NCBI GenBank assembly: GCA_036678685.1
Contig: JAZIHH010000027.1
Location: 62,001 to 126,000 of the forward strand
Direction: 5' to 3'
Source: JAZIHH01 sp036678685
Lineage (GTDB): Bacteria > Bacillota > UBA4882 > UBA10575
DNA length: 64,000 nt
Part shown: positions 10,266 through 18,289 of the stretch, in pieces
Layout of the letters: every line of letters begins with the position of its first letter
Position numbering within the stretch: the stretch's first letter is position 1
Program-made: the position numbers and the translations under genes
The notes under the pieces: generated by a model
Told to the model about the DNA's origin: nothing
Seen by the model: the letters and a program-made list of their open reading frames with translations, nothing else
Databases searched by the model: none

Positions 10266-11504
10266 GTGAAACTTGCTTTTCGGAATATCCTCAGACATCC
10301 GGTGAAAAACTCACTGATCGGTATCGTAATTATCCTTGCCAGTCTGGTCTATTTTTTCACCGGGACGCTCATACAAAACTCCAGGGACAGCTGGCGGCAG
10401 TTCCTCTCCACAACTTTTCTTGGGAAGTATAATATAACTGCCTATCAAAATAAAGAAAAGGATTACACGCTGGCGGCATTTTCCCTTCCGGAGGAATTTA
10501 TCTCCACGCAGATCATTGAATACCTGGAGGTTAACGGCATCAATTATGCCAAACGAATCAAAGCAGGGGCAGCCGTCTTTAATGAAGAGACGGGAGAGTT
10601 TGCAGGGGCCACCGTAACAGTCCTGGGAGTCGACTGGGAAGAAGAAGGAAAATACTTAACGAATCTCTTTTTGAAAAAAGGAAATTATACACCGGCAGTT
10701 GCCAACTGGGCTGTAGTTTGGGAGGAATTGACCGCCGGATTCGGCTGGGAGACGGGAGACAAGGTCACCCTGTTTTTAAAAGATATTGACGGTTTTTCGA
10801 TCCCCCTGACCTTTGAAATTACCGGGATTATGGCAAACAAAACAGGCCCGTCTTTGGCCGGGGTAGGCGGCATCCCACTGTTTCCCGTAATATTTGTGGC
10901 TAAAGACTATTTGGAGGGAAGTCTGGGGATTATGCCCGGAGATGTTACGGACTTGGCAATTTGGAGTTTGCATCCTAAAGAGATTTATCTCCTGAAAAAC
11001 ATGGCCAAAGAATCCGGTTATCAGTTCTTCCGCGGCGAACAGGGTTTTGAAGTTATCTGGGGAGTAATTGGTTTTGTCAACTTTGCCGGCGGATTCATCA
11101 AGATATTTATCTTAACTATCCTTGCCGTGGCCACATTAAACCTGAATTTGCTGGGGTTCGCCGAACGGCAAAAAGAGATAGGGACGATTCTGGCAATTGG
11201 GGCCAAACCTAAATGGGTCGTCTTGCTCTTATTGAAGGAAATGATTCTCTTCTCCGTCTTGGCCTTTATCTTTTCTCTCTTCATTTATTTAGTCCTTGTT
11301 CTTGGCGCATCGGGCGGGATTGCTGTTCAGGGAGGGCTAAAACTGGCGCTTGCCGGGAATAAATTCTATCCGGGTTTAGTTTTCTCTTCTGTTCTTTCTG
11401 CCCTGGCTGCGATTGTCGGTACCATGATCTTATCTTCGGTTTATCCCATTTATTTATCTACCAGGATTGATCCGGTTGAGGTCTTCAGGGAGGATAAACT
11501 ATGA
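10266..11504 (+). CDS. FtsX/MacB-type ABC transporter permease 1
   Basis: A 412-residue membrane protein with the four-helix FtsX plan: one helix near 18-38 (IVIILASLVYFFTG), a large periplasmic domain to ~265, then three helices (FILTILAVATLNLNLL; LFSVLAFIFSLFIYLVLVLG; VFSSVLSALAAIVGTM). The segment between helices two and three (AERQKEIGTILAIGAKPKWV) is the typical FtsX-family coupling region that meets the ATPase. The start is GTG10266 after gggagg. It overlaps the next permease by four bases (ATGA), so the two are probably a LolC/LolE-like pair. Confidence 0.88.
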   Translation: MKLAFRNILRHPVKNSLIGIVIILASLVYFFTGTLIQNSRDSWRQFLSTTFLGKYNITAYQNKEKDYTLAAFSLPEEFISTQIIEYLEVNGINYAKRIKAGAAVFNEETGEFAGATVTVLGVDWEEEGKYLTNLFLKKGNYTPAVANWAVVWEELTAGFGWETGDKVTLFLKDIDGFSIPLTFEITGIMANKTGPSLAGVGGIPLFPVIFVAKDYLEGSLGIMPGDVTDLAIWSLHPKEIYLLKNMAKESGYQFFRGEQGFEVIWGVIGFVNFAGGFIKIFILTILAVATLNLNLLGFAERQKEIGTILAIGAKPKWVVLLLLKEMILFSVLAFIFSLFIYLVLVLGASGGIAVQGGLKLALAGNKFYPGLVFSSVLSALAAIVGTMILSSVYPIYLSTRIDPVEVFREDKL

Positions 11505-12643
11505 TCCGTGTAAAGATTGCCTTTAAAAATCTTCTCCGGCATAAATTCTCCTCACTGGTGCTAGTGGTTGTTTTCCTCTTGGCTACCCTGGCTTTATTCT
11601 GGGTTTTTGGTTGGGGAAACGCCATGGCTCAAGTAGTGATCGATTATATCTATGGTTTTTCCGGCGATATTAGCTATGCCACAAATTACTTCCGCCAGGA
11701 AGAGATGGGGGACGTGGTGGCCCAGCCGGGAATAAAAACAGTCAGTTTTGAAGCAGCTGTAACCTGTATGCTGGAAAGCCCCAAAAAAAGTGAGGTAATT
11801 ACACTAAAGGAAATGACCCCGGATAATCTCCGGAGATTAAGCAATTTTATCCAACCGGTCGCGGGGAGGTTCCCGGAGGAAGTAGATGAGATTTTAATCC
11901 CCGCCATTTATCAAGCCGGCCGGTTTGAGCTCGGTGACCGCTTTTACATATCAACGGTTACCCCGGGGAGAGTCATGAATACCCTCCAGTACAGAGTTGT
12001 TGGTATTAACAAGTCGCCATATGCTTACGTCACCTCCGAAAGTATGGATTTACTGCTCAATTCAGAGGAATACCGTAATTTCCTTCACTTGACTGTTGAA
12101 GATAAGGCAAAAACCAGGGATGAAATTGATAAATTAAAGATGAGTATTGATAATGTTCTGGAGGGAAAGGAGCTCCAGATAAACTCCTCGACCACCGTTT
12201 TTCAGGAAATGGATCGTTTGGGGTATTTGGTTGAATTATTGCCGGCCTTGAAAATCCTTATGATGATCATTTTATTCCCGCTTGTTGGGGCAGTTGTGGC
12301 CGCCATTGTCTGGGTCCATACTCATAAGCGCCGGAAGGAGATCTGGACTTATCTCTGTTTGGGATGAAAAGACCGGAAGGTAATCAGTATCATCACTTAT
12401 GAACTGGTATTTGACGCTCTGTCCGGAATAGCATTAGGACTATTCCTGGGTTATCTTTCCAAGATTGTCGTTGAGAAGAGTAATATCTGGTTGGAGTTTG
12501 GTTATACCTTTGCCTTTCCTTTGCGCGCCAATTTGGGTTTGAGTGATATTTTCCTGATTATTCTCTTTATCTTTATCAGCCTGCTGGTCTGGCTGCGGCC
12601 TCCCATAAGAAAAGTGATTGCCAGCAAACCCTTTAGCTATTAA
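11501..12643 (+). pseudogene. FtsX-type ABC permease 2, split by an in-frame TGA
   Basis: Partner permease, read as 380 codons with a TGA at codon 289 (12365-12367). Codons 1-288 give the first helix, the periplasmic domain and the start of helix two up to WTYLCLG. The same frame then continues with KDRKVISIITYELVFDAL and two more helices to a TAA at 12641. The text around the stop matches the family's coupling segment, and one base (TGG, Trp) would restore it. No frameshift is involved. Either this is a recent nonsense mutation, an assembly error, or tolerated readthrough. If the stop is real the exporter is likely dead. Other genes here end in TGA, so a changed genetic code is not supported. 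Confidence 0.8.
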
Positions 12644-12713
12644 TCATGGCTATGGTGCGCGCGTTTACCTTTGGTATTTCCAGGCCAAATAATGATCGAA
12701 AAGGAGTGTAATA

Positions 12714-14072
12714 ATGGAACCGTATATTTTATCAAAATCCAAAGAATATAATAAGCAGCTAAAGCAATTTCTTTCCGGAGGTGTTCATTACAATTTTCGC
12801 ACGGTAGGCGAAGAAGTACCGCGTCATTTTAAAAGCGGTAAGGGTAGTTATCTATGGGATCTCGACAATAATAAGTATTTAGATTTCTACTGCAAATTTG
12901 GGGTAATGATTTTAGGCCATAATCATCCTGAATATGGTGAAGCTTTAGAAAAACAGATATACCGGTTACTCGCGGTAAATCATACGGATTTGGATCTGGA
13001 AGTCAGTGAATTGGTAGTCAGGAGTGTTCCCGGGATTGAGAAAGTCAGGTTTGGCTTAAGCGGTACGGAAATTATCCAAAATGCTCTTCGTCTGGCCCGG
13101 GCTTATACCGGCAAAGATAAGTTTTTGCGTTTTGAGGGGCACTATCATGGAAATATGGATAATATTATGGGCGGTAAAATGGCGAGTGTTGATAATCCGT
13201 ATCCGGTGGAGTTCCCTGGCGACCCAAGGGCTACTGCGGGTAGAGTCCGTAATGTGTTAAAGGAGCAATCATATATTCTTCCGTGGAATGACCTTGCTTT
13301 GCTGAATAATCTCTTACAGGAGAAACAGCATGAAATTGCAGCTATTATTATGGAACCAATTTGCATAAATGGCGGGGGTATTATACCCTTGCCCGGTTAC
13401 TTGGAAGAAGTAAGGAAACTATGCGATAAGTATAATATAGTACTGATTTTTGATGAGGTAATAACAGGTTTCAGGGTTGACTTAGGGGGAGCGCAAAAAA
13501 TATTAGGTGTTATACCGGACTTAACTGTATTAGGCAAAGCCGTTGGCGGTGGGATGCCGGTCTCTATTTTAGGGGGCAAAAAAGAAATAATGGATTTATA
13601 TAGTAGTAGAAAAGTAGTCCATGCCGGTACATTTAACGGCTACCCCTTAGGTTTGGCGGCAATTAAGGCCACCATTGAGATCTTGAGCAGGGATAATGGC
13701 GTTATCTATGAAAAGATGAAGAAATATGCAGAAACAATTAGCAAGATAATGATTGAAACAGCGGCGGAAGTGGGATTACCGCTGGTTGTTCAAGGCCCGG
13801 GACCGGTTGTTCTATATCATTGCTGTGATAAAAAAATTACCGGTTCGGAACTGCCGAACGCCGATACCCAGGTTAAAAGCTCCATTATAAACAGGTGCAT
13901 GGCTGATCATGGCATATTAATCTCGCCAATTTCCCGGATGTATTTCAATGTTATGTTTAATGATGAGGATCTCGAATTTTTTGCCGAAAGAATTGGGCCG
14001 TCATTTAAAGCCGCGGCCCAAATAATACATAAGGTTTATAAGAGCAGTAATGAGAAGGGTGGATTAAAATGA
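12714..14072 (+). CDS. PLP-dependent aminotransferase, glutamate-1-semialdehyde mutase-like
   Basis: A 452-residue class III aminotransferase closest to the GSA aminomutase fold. FDEVITGFR holds the PLP-contacting Asp, and Lys275 (LGKAVGGGMP) is the Schiff-base lysine. No heme-pathway gene is nearby. In iturin, mycosubtilin and related lipopeptides this same family is fused into the synthase, where it puts an amino group on the beta-carbon of an ACP-bound beta-ketoacyl chain. Here it is free-standing but in the same operon, so I infer that it acts on the acyl chain held by the ACP encoded at 4531. The start is ATG12714 after aaaaggag. It overlaps the next gene by four bases. Confidence 0.88.
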   Translation: MEPYILSKSKEYNKQLKQFLSGGVHYNFRTVGEEVPRHFKSGKGSYLWDLDNNKYLDFYCKFGVMILGHNHPEYGEALEKQIYRLLAVNHTDLDLEVSELVVRSVPGIEKVRFGLSGTEIIQNALRLARAYTGKDKFLRFEGHYHGNMDNIMGGKMASVDNPYPVEFPGDPRATAGRVRNVLKEQSYILPWNDLALLNNLLQEKQHEIAAIIMEPICINGGGIIPLPGYLEEVRKLCDKYNIVLIFDEVITGFRVDLGGAQKILGVIPDLTVLGKAVGGGMPVSILGGKKEIMDLYSSRKVVHAGTFNGYPLGLAAIKATIEILSRDNGVIYEKMKKYAETISKIMIETAAEVGLPLVVQGPGPVVLYHCCDKKITGSELPNADTQVKSSIINRCMADHGILISPISRMYFNVMFNDEDLEFFAERIGPSFKAAAQIIHKVYKSSNEKGGLK

Positions 14073-14803
14073 GAGGCAAATTTTTATTACTGATAGCGCT
14101 CATATCGTTTATTTTTAGTACTACCGGAGATGCACAAATTGACGGTGATGAGATCCTCAAAAGATCCGACCAGAGATTAATCCCACATACCTGCAGTTAT
14201 AAGATGAAGATCATAACTACGGATGAAAGAGGAAAAACCACCGAAAGCCTATTGGAAGGTTACAAGAAAGGCAGTGCGCGTAATCTGATGGTTGTTAAAA
14301 AGCCGGAACGGTTGGCCGGTTCAGTGCACCTGCGCAAGGATGAGGTAATTTGGAGTTACTACACAACCAACCATCGTTTGCTGAAAGTAGCCTACCAGTC
14401 AATTTTTATGGGTTCCCTTTTGAATTATGGCGATGTCTTGGGTACGGAATTATCTTTCGACTATTATGTGGTAGAAACTGAGGCAACAGAAGAAAGTTAT
14501 ATCCTTACGCTTAACCCGCGCGAGGGACAAACCGGATATGCCAAAGTAAAAGTATATATTGATAAAGAAACAATGCTGCCCCAAAAAAGAGAGTACTATG
14601 CTGTATCTGGCATCTTGATGAAGGAATGTGAATTTCGAAGGATCCAAATGGAAGAAGGGTTTTTGCAACGGATGGAACAGGTGTTTTATGAACCCTTGAA
14701 GGAAAAGGAAAGTATTGTTTTATATGAAGAGATACAAATCCTGGATAATATACCGGATACCTACTTCAATGAACAAAACCTGAAATATTTCGGAGGAGAG
14801 TGA
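14069..14803 (+). CDS. LolA-like outer-membrane lipoprotein-sorting family protein
   Basis: A 244-residue secreted protein. The signal peptide (~1-22) has no lipobox Cys, so a soluble periplasmic protein is expected. The body looks like the LolA-like half-barrel family often annotated as outer membrane lipoprotein-sorting protein: DEILKRSDQRL, then alternating strands with KVKVYIDKETMLPQKREYY. Such proteins carry acyl chains through the periplasm. ATG14069 overlaps the aminotransferase stop (ATGA), so it is coupled to the biosynthetic genes. I infer that it shuttles the lipo-amino-acid product from the ABC exporter towards the barrel encoded at 15734. Confidence 0.75.
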   Translation: MRGKFLLLIALISFIFSTTGDAQIDGDEILKRSDQRLIPHTCSYKMKIITTDERGKTTESLLEGYKKGSARNLMVVKKPERLAGSVHLRKDEVIWSYYTTNHRLLKVAYQSIFMGSLLNYGDVLGTELSFDYYVVETEATEESYILTLNPREGQTGYAKVKVYIDKETMLPQKREYYAVSGILMKECEFRRIQMEEGFLQRMEQVFYEPLKEKESIVLYEEIQILDNIPDTYFNEQNLKYFGGE

Positions 14804-14807
14804 AGGT

Positions 14808-15644
14808 ATGTATGGGCAAACCGGGTTGGGTTTACCCACCAATAAACTGGCGAAGTTCATATATACTCTTTGTATGATAATAATCTTTTCTTTCCTTTCC
14901 CCGGGGTTGCAGGGAGCCCGCGAACCTATTGGGGATTTGGAGGTTACCCTTAAAGGAAGTTCAATTTTTATTAATATTACCCCGCAATCCGCCATAGAAG
15001 TAGCTCAAAAAGTGACCTGGAATGACGAGACAAAAACATATAGTGTGGAAATGGATAACGGGATCTTTTCGTATTATGGTGTTCTGGATAAAGACTTAGT
15101 CTTGCAAAACAGTATTATTAGAAATAAAGAAGGGAAATTAATAAAGACTCTCGGACATGACAAAAGAGTCACGAAGCTGGATCCGGAAAAACAACGGATA
15201 GAGATCGCCTATTATCGTGGTGACAAGCTAAAGGAAACAAAGGAGATTACTTATGCTCCCGGGTTACTTGATAGCGATATATTGTTTTTATATTTACAGC
15301 AAAAGCTATTAATGGGAATAAGAAATTTTCAAGGCAGTGTCCTGCAAAAAGCGCGCGGGATAAGAGTAAATGCCGGATTCAAACTCTACCAAGTTAATGA
15401 TTTTGAAGAATTGGCGCCAGAATACGATTTTCCCGCGGTTTTTAAGGACAGGACCAAATACGATCAAGATGTTTATGTTTATGTAATGCAGTTAACAGGG
15501 ATCCTTAAGGTATTTTACCCCCATAAGTATTATTATGCTTATGAGAACACCTATCCCTATAATTTACTGGCGTATTGGGGAGGGGAGCCCGGTATGGCAG
15601 AGTTTCATTTTTTTAATATAGATGAATCCCCAGACCAGACATAA
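14808..15644 (+). CDS. Secreted protein of unknown function in the lipid-export operon
   Basis: 278 residues with an N-terminal hydrophobic segment (~16-37, FIYTLCMIIIFSFLSPGL) that is probably a signal peptide. I do not recognise the family. The body is rich in beta-strand-like alternation and Lys/Asp/Tyr. A stretch GILKVFYPHKYYYAYE near the C-terminus is aromatic-rich. It starts four bases after the LolA-like gene with ggagag before it and precedes the barrel gene, so it is probably a periplasmic partner of these two. It could be a second carrier or a docking factor for the barrel. Confidence 0.6.
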   Translation: MYGQTGLGLPTNKLAKFIYTLCMIIIFSFLSPGLQGAREPIGDLEVTLKGSSIFINITPQSAIEVAQKVTWNDETKTYSVEMDNGIFSYYGVLDKDLVLQNSIIRNKEGKLIKTLGHDKRVTKLDPEKQRIEIAYYRGDKLKETKEITYAPGLLDSDILFLYLQQKLLMGIRNFQGSVLQKARGIRVNAGFKLYQVNDFEELAPEYDFPAVFKDRTKYDQDVYVYVMQLTGILKVFYPHKYYYAYENTYPYNLLAYWGGEPGMAEFHFFNIDESPDQT

Positions 15645-15670
15645 ATTTAACCGTTTATGGATAAATCCTG

Positions 15671-15691
15671 AATCTAAAGGTGGTTTAGATT
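15671..15691. repeat. Perfect inverted repeat before the barrel gene
   Basis: An 8-base perfect inverted repeat (aatctaaa / tttagatt) with a 5-base centre. The element taaaggtggtt in it recurs at 15715-15725, where it overlaps the ribosome-binding site of the barrel gene. The pair could be a regulator site or an RNA structure that competes for the ribosome-binding site. No T-run follows, so it is not a clear terminator. Confidence 0.4.
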
Positions 15692-15733
15692 AAACTAAAA
15701 ACCCTAAATTTAAATAAAGGTGGTTAGGAGAAA

Positions 15734-16978
15734 ATGAAATATTACCTTTTTGGAATTGCTATTATTCTATTACTAGCCACAGGACCTGTGTTAGCGCTGG
15801 ATATAAGGGGAAATATTTATAATGAACTGGCTGTCCAAAGCCTTCGTCCCCAGAGCCTCTTAAATCCTGACAACATTCAAGGGCAAAGCGAGTTTCAGTT
15901 TTGCACCAACGGAAATTTAATCGTCAAGACTAGCTTTGGCAGATCCAGCCATGGGTATATTAATTTAGAAGGACGTTATTATCCTGCTGCATTTAGCAGC
16001 CAGCAAGAAAAAGAAGAAATCATTATTAAAGCTTTATACCTGGATACTGTTACTGAGTGTTTTAGTCTCCGGGTGGGGAAGCATCATATAAATTGGGGTG
16101 GTAACGGTTTTTTTAACCCCATTGATGTAGTTAATTTAAAAAAACAACGGCTACAGCCGGTGGATGAGACCATCGGCAACCCCTTTATTCATTTAACCAT
16201 CCCTTTAAAAGATATGTATGCTCTGGATTTTATAACTATCGTGGAAGAAAGCCGCCGCATTGAAAGCATATCGGAATTGCCCTGTATTTTCCGGACTACC
16301 TTTAGTAAAAACAGGCTTAGTGGATTTGGTTTTGCGGAATTTCAAAAAGAAGAGAAGCCTATTTTCGGGCTTAATCTGGAATATGCACATACTATAGATA
16401 TGAATACCAGTGCATTGATTTATGGCGAGGCCTCCCTGAAATATTCCTCGCAGAGAAGGTTTATTGCTGGAGAAAGCATAGATTATAGGATGCAGATTAT
16501 GGAGAAAGATCAATTTTGGGCCTATGTTCTGGGGGCAAGGGTAGATAAGAGTTTATATGCTAGTAAATGGCTTGAGGGCGTAAGTTTTGGCCTGGAATAT
16601 TATTATGATGACGAAAACTGGAACCGCCAAAATTTGCAGAAGTATTATGAATACTTAGGTTTTACCCGTGCCAATAATCCTGAGAATTATTTGCCTGCTT
16701 TATGCTATATTGAAGAATTTAAAAATAGTAAAGGATATATTTATACTTCCCTCAGCTTATATGGTTTTTTGGTGAGTGATCTTAACTGCAAAATGGAATG
16801 GATTGCAAATATTGAAGATAAGAGCGGTACCGTAGTCTCTGGATTAACTTATAGTTATGATAACCTGAATGCAGTTTGCGGGATTAAGGTTTTGTGCCCA
16901 TATGGCGGCGAGAGGACTGAGTTTGGTGAAGCTGTGGGAGGTTTGAGAATCACTCTTTTTAGCCAGGTTTCTTTTTGA
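15734..16978 (+). CDS. Outer-membrane beta-barrel protein, DUF1302-like
   Basis: 414 residues: a signal peptide (~1-22, ending VLA) and then regularly alternating strands with aromatic girdle residues. The last residue is Phe (SQVSF), as for proteins folded by the BAM machine. The segment LRVGKHHINWGGNGFFNPIDVVN resembles the conserved core of DUF1302-type barrels. Such barrels are often encoded beside LolA-like proteins and lipid exporters. As the last gene of the biosynthetic run it is the natural candidate for the outer-membrane acceptor or exit of the product. A separate porin role is possible. Confidence 0.7.
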   Translation: MKYYLFGIAIILLLATGPVLALDIRGNIYNELAVQSLRPQSLLNPDNIQGQSEFQFCTNGNLIVKTSFGRSSHGYINLEGRYYPAAFSSQQEKEEIIIKALYLDTVTECFSLRVGKHHINWGGNGFFNPIDVVNLKKQRLQPVDETIGNPFIHLTIPLKDMYALDFITIVEESRRIESISELPCIFRTTFSKNRLSGFGFAEFQKEEKPIFGLNLEYAHTIDMNTSALIYGEASLKYSSQRRFIAGESIDYRMQIMEKDQFWAYVLGARVDKSLYASKWLEGVSFGLEYYYDDENWNRQNLQKYYEYLGFTRANNPENYLPALCYIEEFKNSKGYIYTSLSLYGFLVSDLNCKMEWIANIEDKSGTVVSGLTYSYDNLNAVCGIKVLCPYGGERTEFGEAVGGLRITLFSQVSF

Positions 16979-17049
16979 TCTATTTTTTAAGGAAAGGGAA
17001 AATTTAGATAAAATAAAAGGCAAACTAATTTTCGGAGGCCATTACTTAT

Positions 17050-17433
17050 TTTAAAGTAGAATCAGCTGCGGAGATGCTTAAGAAACTTGCGCCAGTCCTG
17101 GAGCTATTCAAGAAACACAACATTCCTTATGACATTGTTTACACCGGCTATGTCGGGAAGATCATCTATCAAGTACCGCCGCCATGGGTTTACACCCGGT
17201 TTTTTAAAACATTGATGGCCCACGAAACCATGATTGACGGGCTCTTTAATCGGTTGGTAAAAGAACTTACGGAAATACTGCAGGATTTCGGGAAGCACCT
17301 GGCAATAGAGAGCAAAGCTGTCCCGTCTTTCGCCAAACACAAGAATAAAAAGAAAAAACCTGTATGGAGCCGTTTGCCGATGTTGTATAAATTTGGCTCT
17401 TATCCCATGACAATCCCTGGTAGTTACTTATGA
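17050..17433 (+). pseudogene. Internal fragment of a DDE transposase
   Basis: The frame FKVESAAEMLKK through AIESKAVPSFAKHKNKKKKP matches the N-terminal half of IS4/IS5-type transposases up to the first catalytic Asp region (usually AIDSKAI-like; here Glu replaces the Asp). Then homology ends and the frame closes at 17433. There is no start with a ribosome-binding site and the C-terminal half is missing. It marks the edge between the biosynthetic island and a region of mobile-element debris. Confidence 0.6.
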
Positions 17434-17554
17434 CCAGAGAAGTACAAATGAAAACACCGCTCAATACACCACCTTCGGCTATAGGGAGAAATATGATCTC
17501 ATTGATTGGGTAAATTATGTTGAACAGCAATCCATCGATTATTCTTGCCTTTAA
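17411..17554 (+). pseudogene. Unrecognised C-terminal gene remnant
   Basis: A frame different from the transposase fragment reads about 47 protein-like residues (SLVVTYDQRSTNENTAQY, then a Trp/Tyr-rich end) and stops at 17554. There is no start codon or ribosome-binding site. It looks like the tail of a gene whose front was removed by the mobile-element event next to it. The family is not recognised. Confidence 0.3.
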
Positions 17555-17617
17555 AATTGCTCGATATTTTGATCTTTTTATTGAAATTTTCATCTACGAG
17601 GAGGAAGTATAGTTTTA

Positions 17618-17752
17618 ATGTTTAACCGAAGATGCATTTACTTTGGCATTGCAGTGATTAACACATTCCTGGTGTTCAAGAGGTTATATCCTGCATATGT
17701 GATAAAAAAACCATCAATGCCCAATTTAATAGACGAAACAGGCAGGAGGTGA
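17618..17752 (+). CDS. Small hydrophobic protein, 44 aa
   Basis: Starts at ATG17618 with gaggagg about 12 bases upstream and ends at TGA17750-17752, just before the next gene's ATG at 17758. The first half (IYFGIAVINTFLVF) could be a short membrane helix. Tight coupling to the next small membrane protein supports it as real. I know no family. Confidence 0.35.
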   Translation: MFNRRCIYFGIAVINTFLVFKRLYPAYVIKKPSMPNLIDETGRR

Positions 17753-17757
17753 GAGGT

Positions 17758-17967
17758 ATGTCTAATAACAATAAAACTATAAAATTGCCGTTGCTCGGGA
17801 TAGGTGTTGCATTCGGTGCCGGAGTGGGAATAGTGGTCTCCCTGCTTTGTGATTTTCAAATCGCCTTTGGCGTGGTGCTGGGCGCTGCTGCTGGGCTGTT
17901 AATTAGTCTTGTTTTTTCGAACTTATTTAGTGGTAAAAATAAACCGCACGACGATGAGAAATCATGA
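17758..17967 (+). CDS. Small two-helix membrane protein, 69 aa
   Basis: ATG17758 follows aggaggtgag. Two Gly/Ala-rich hydrophobic segments (LLGIGVAFGAGVGIVVSLL and GVVLGAAAGLLISLVF) are followed by a charged tail (GKNKPHDDEKS). The Gly-x-x-x-Gly spacing suggests tight helix packing. It overlaps the next frame by ATGA, so it was once coupled to the truncated gene behind it. Function unknown. Confidence 0.5.
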   Translation: MSNNNKTIKLPLLGIGVAFGAGVGIVVSLLCDFQIAFGVVLGAAAGLLISLVFSNLFSGKNKPHDDEKS

Positions 17968-18116
17968 GAAGTAAATTGTTCAGACGTCTCATCATCTTCC
18001 TTTGCGCGCTCGCACTGTGCGGGGTATCGCTGTGGGGTGCATGGCAGCTCTGGTTTAAACCTTACAGGGGCACTGTATCGGCTTTTCACCCCACCCAAGA
18101 CTTGGATAGCCTTTAG
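17964..18116 (+). pseudogene. N-terminal stump of a secreted or membrane protein, possibly S41-type peptidase
   Basis: The frame begins at ATG17964 in an ATGA overlap and gives 50 residues: a signal-anchor (IIFLCALALCGVSLWGAW) and then a short outside part ending at TAG18114. The piece WFKPYRGTVSAFHPTQ resembles, from memory, the start of clostridial S41-family peptidases, which would be about 450 residues. The rest is missing, and the following 170 bases hold no continuation I can see. The family link is weak. Confidence 0.35.
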
Positions 18117-18289
18117 GTGAGCGAGAATCAGTTACTTTGAAAAAAGTTTTATGCCAAAATTTGGGAATATTATTATCATAGGTTTATCGTGTTATAATTA
18201 TAATGTCGATATGAGAGTGATTCATGATATTCATGTTAGCGTCAAGGCTCCGACGCATGGAGTGGGATGTCCGTATCACATATTGAAAG

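Noticed and set aside
12365..12367. TGA in the permease as a selenocysteine or recoded Trp codon
   Set aside because: The protein is a hydrophobic FtsX permease with no redox site, no clear selenocysteine hairpin follows, and many other genes here stop at TGA. A nonsense change or error is simpler.
12714..14072. Heme-pathway glutamate-1-semialdehyde aminomutase (hemL)
   Set aside because: The fold matches, but there are no heme genes and it sits inside a PKS-NRPS operon, coupled to an export gene. The lipopeptide-type role fits better; phylogeny would decide.
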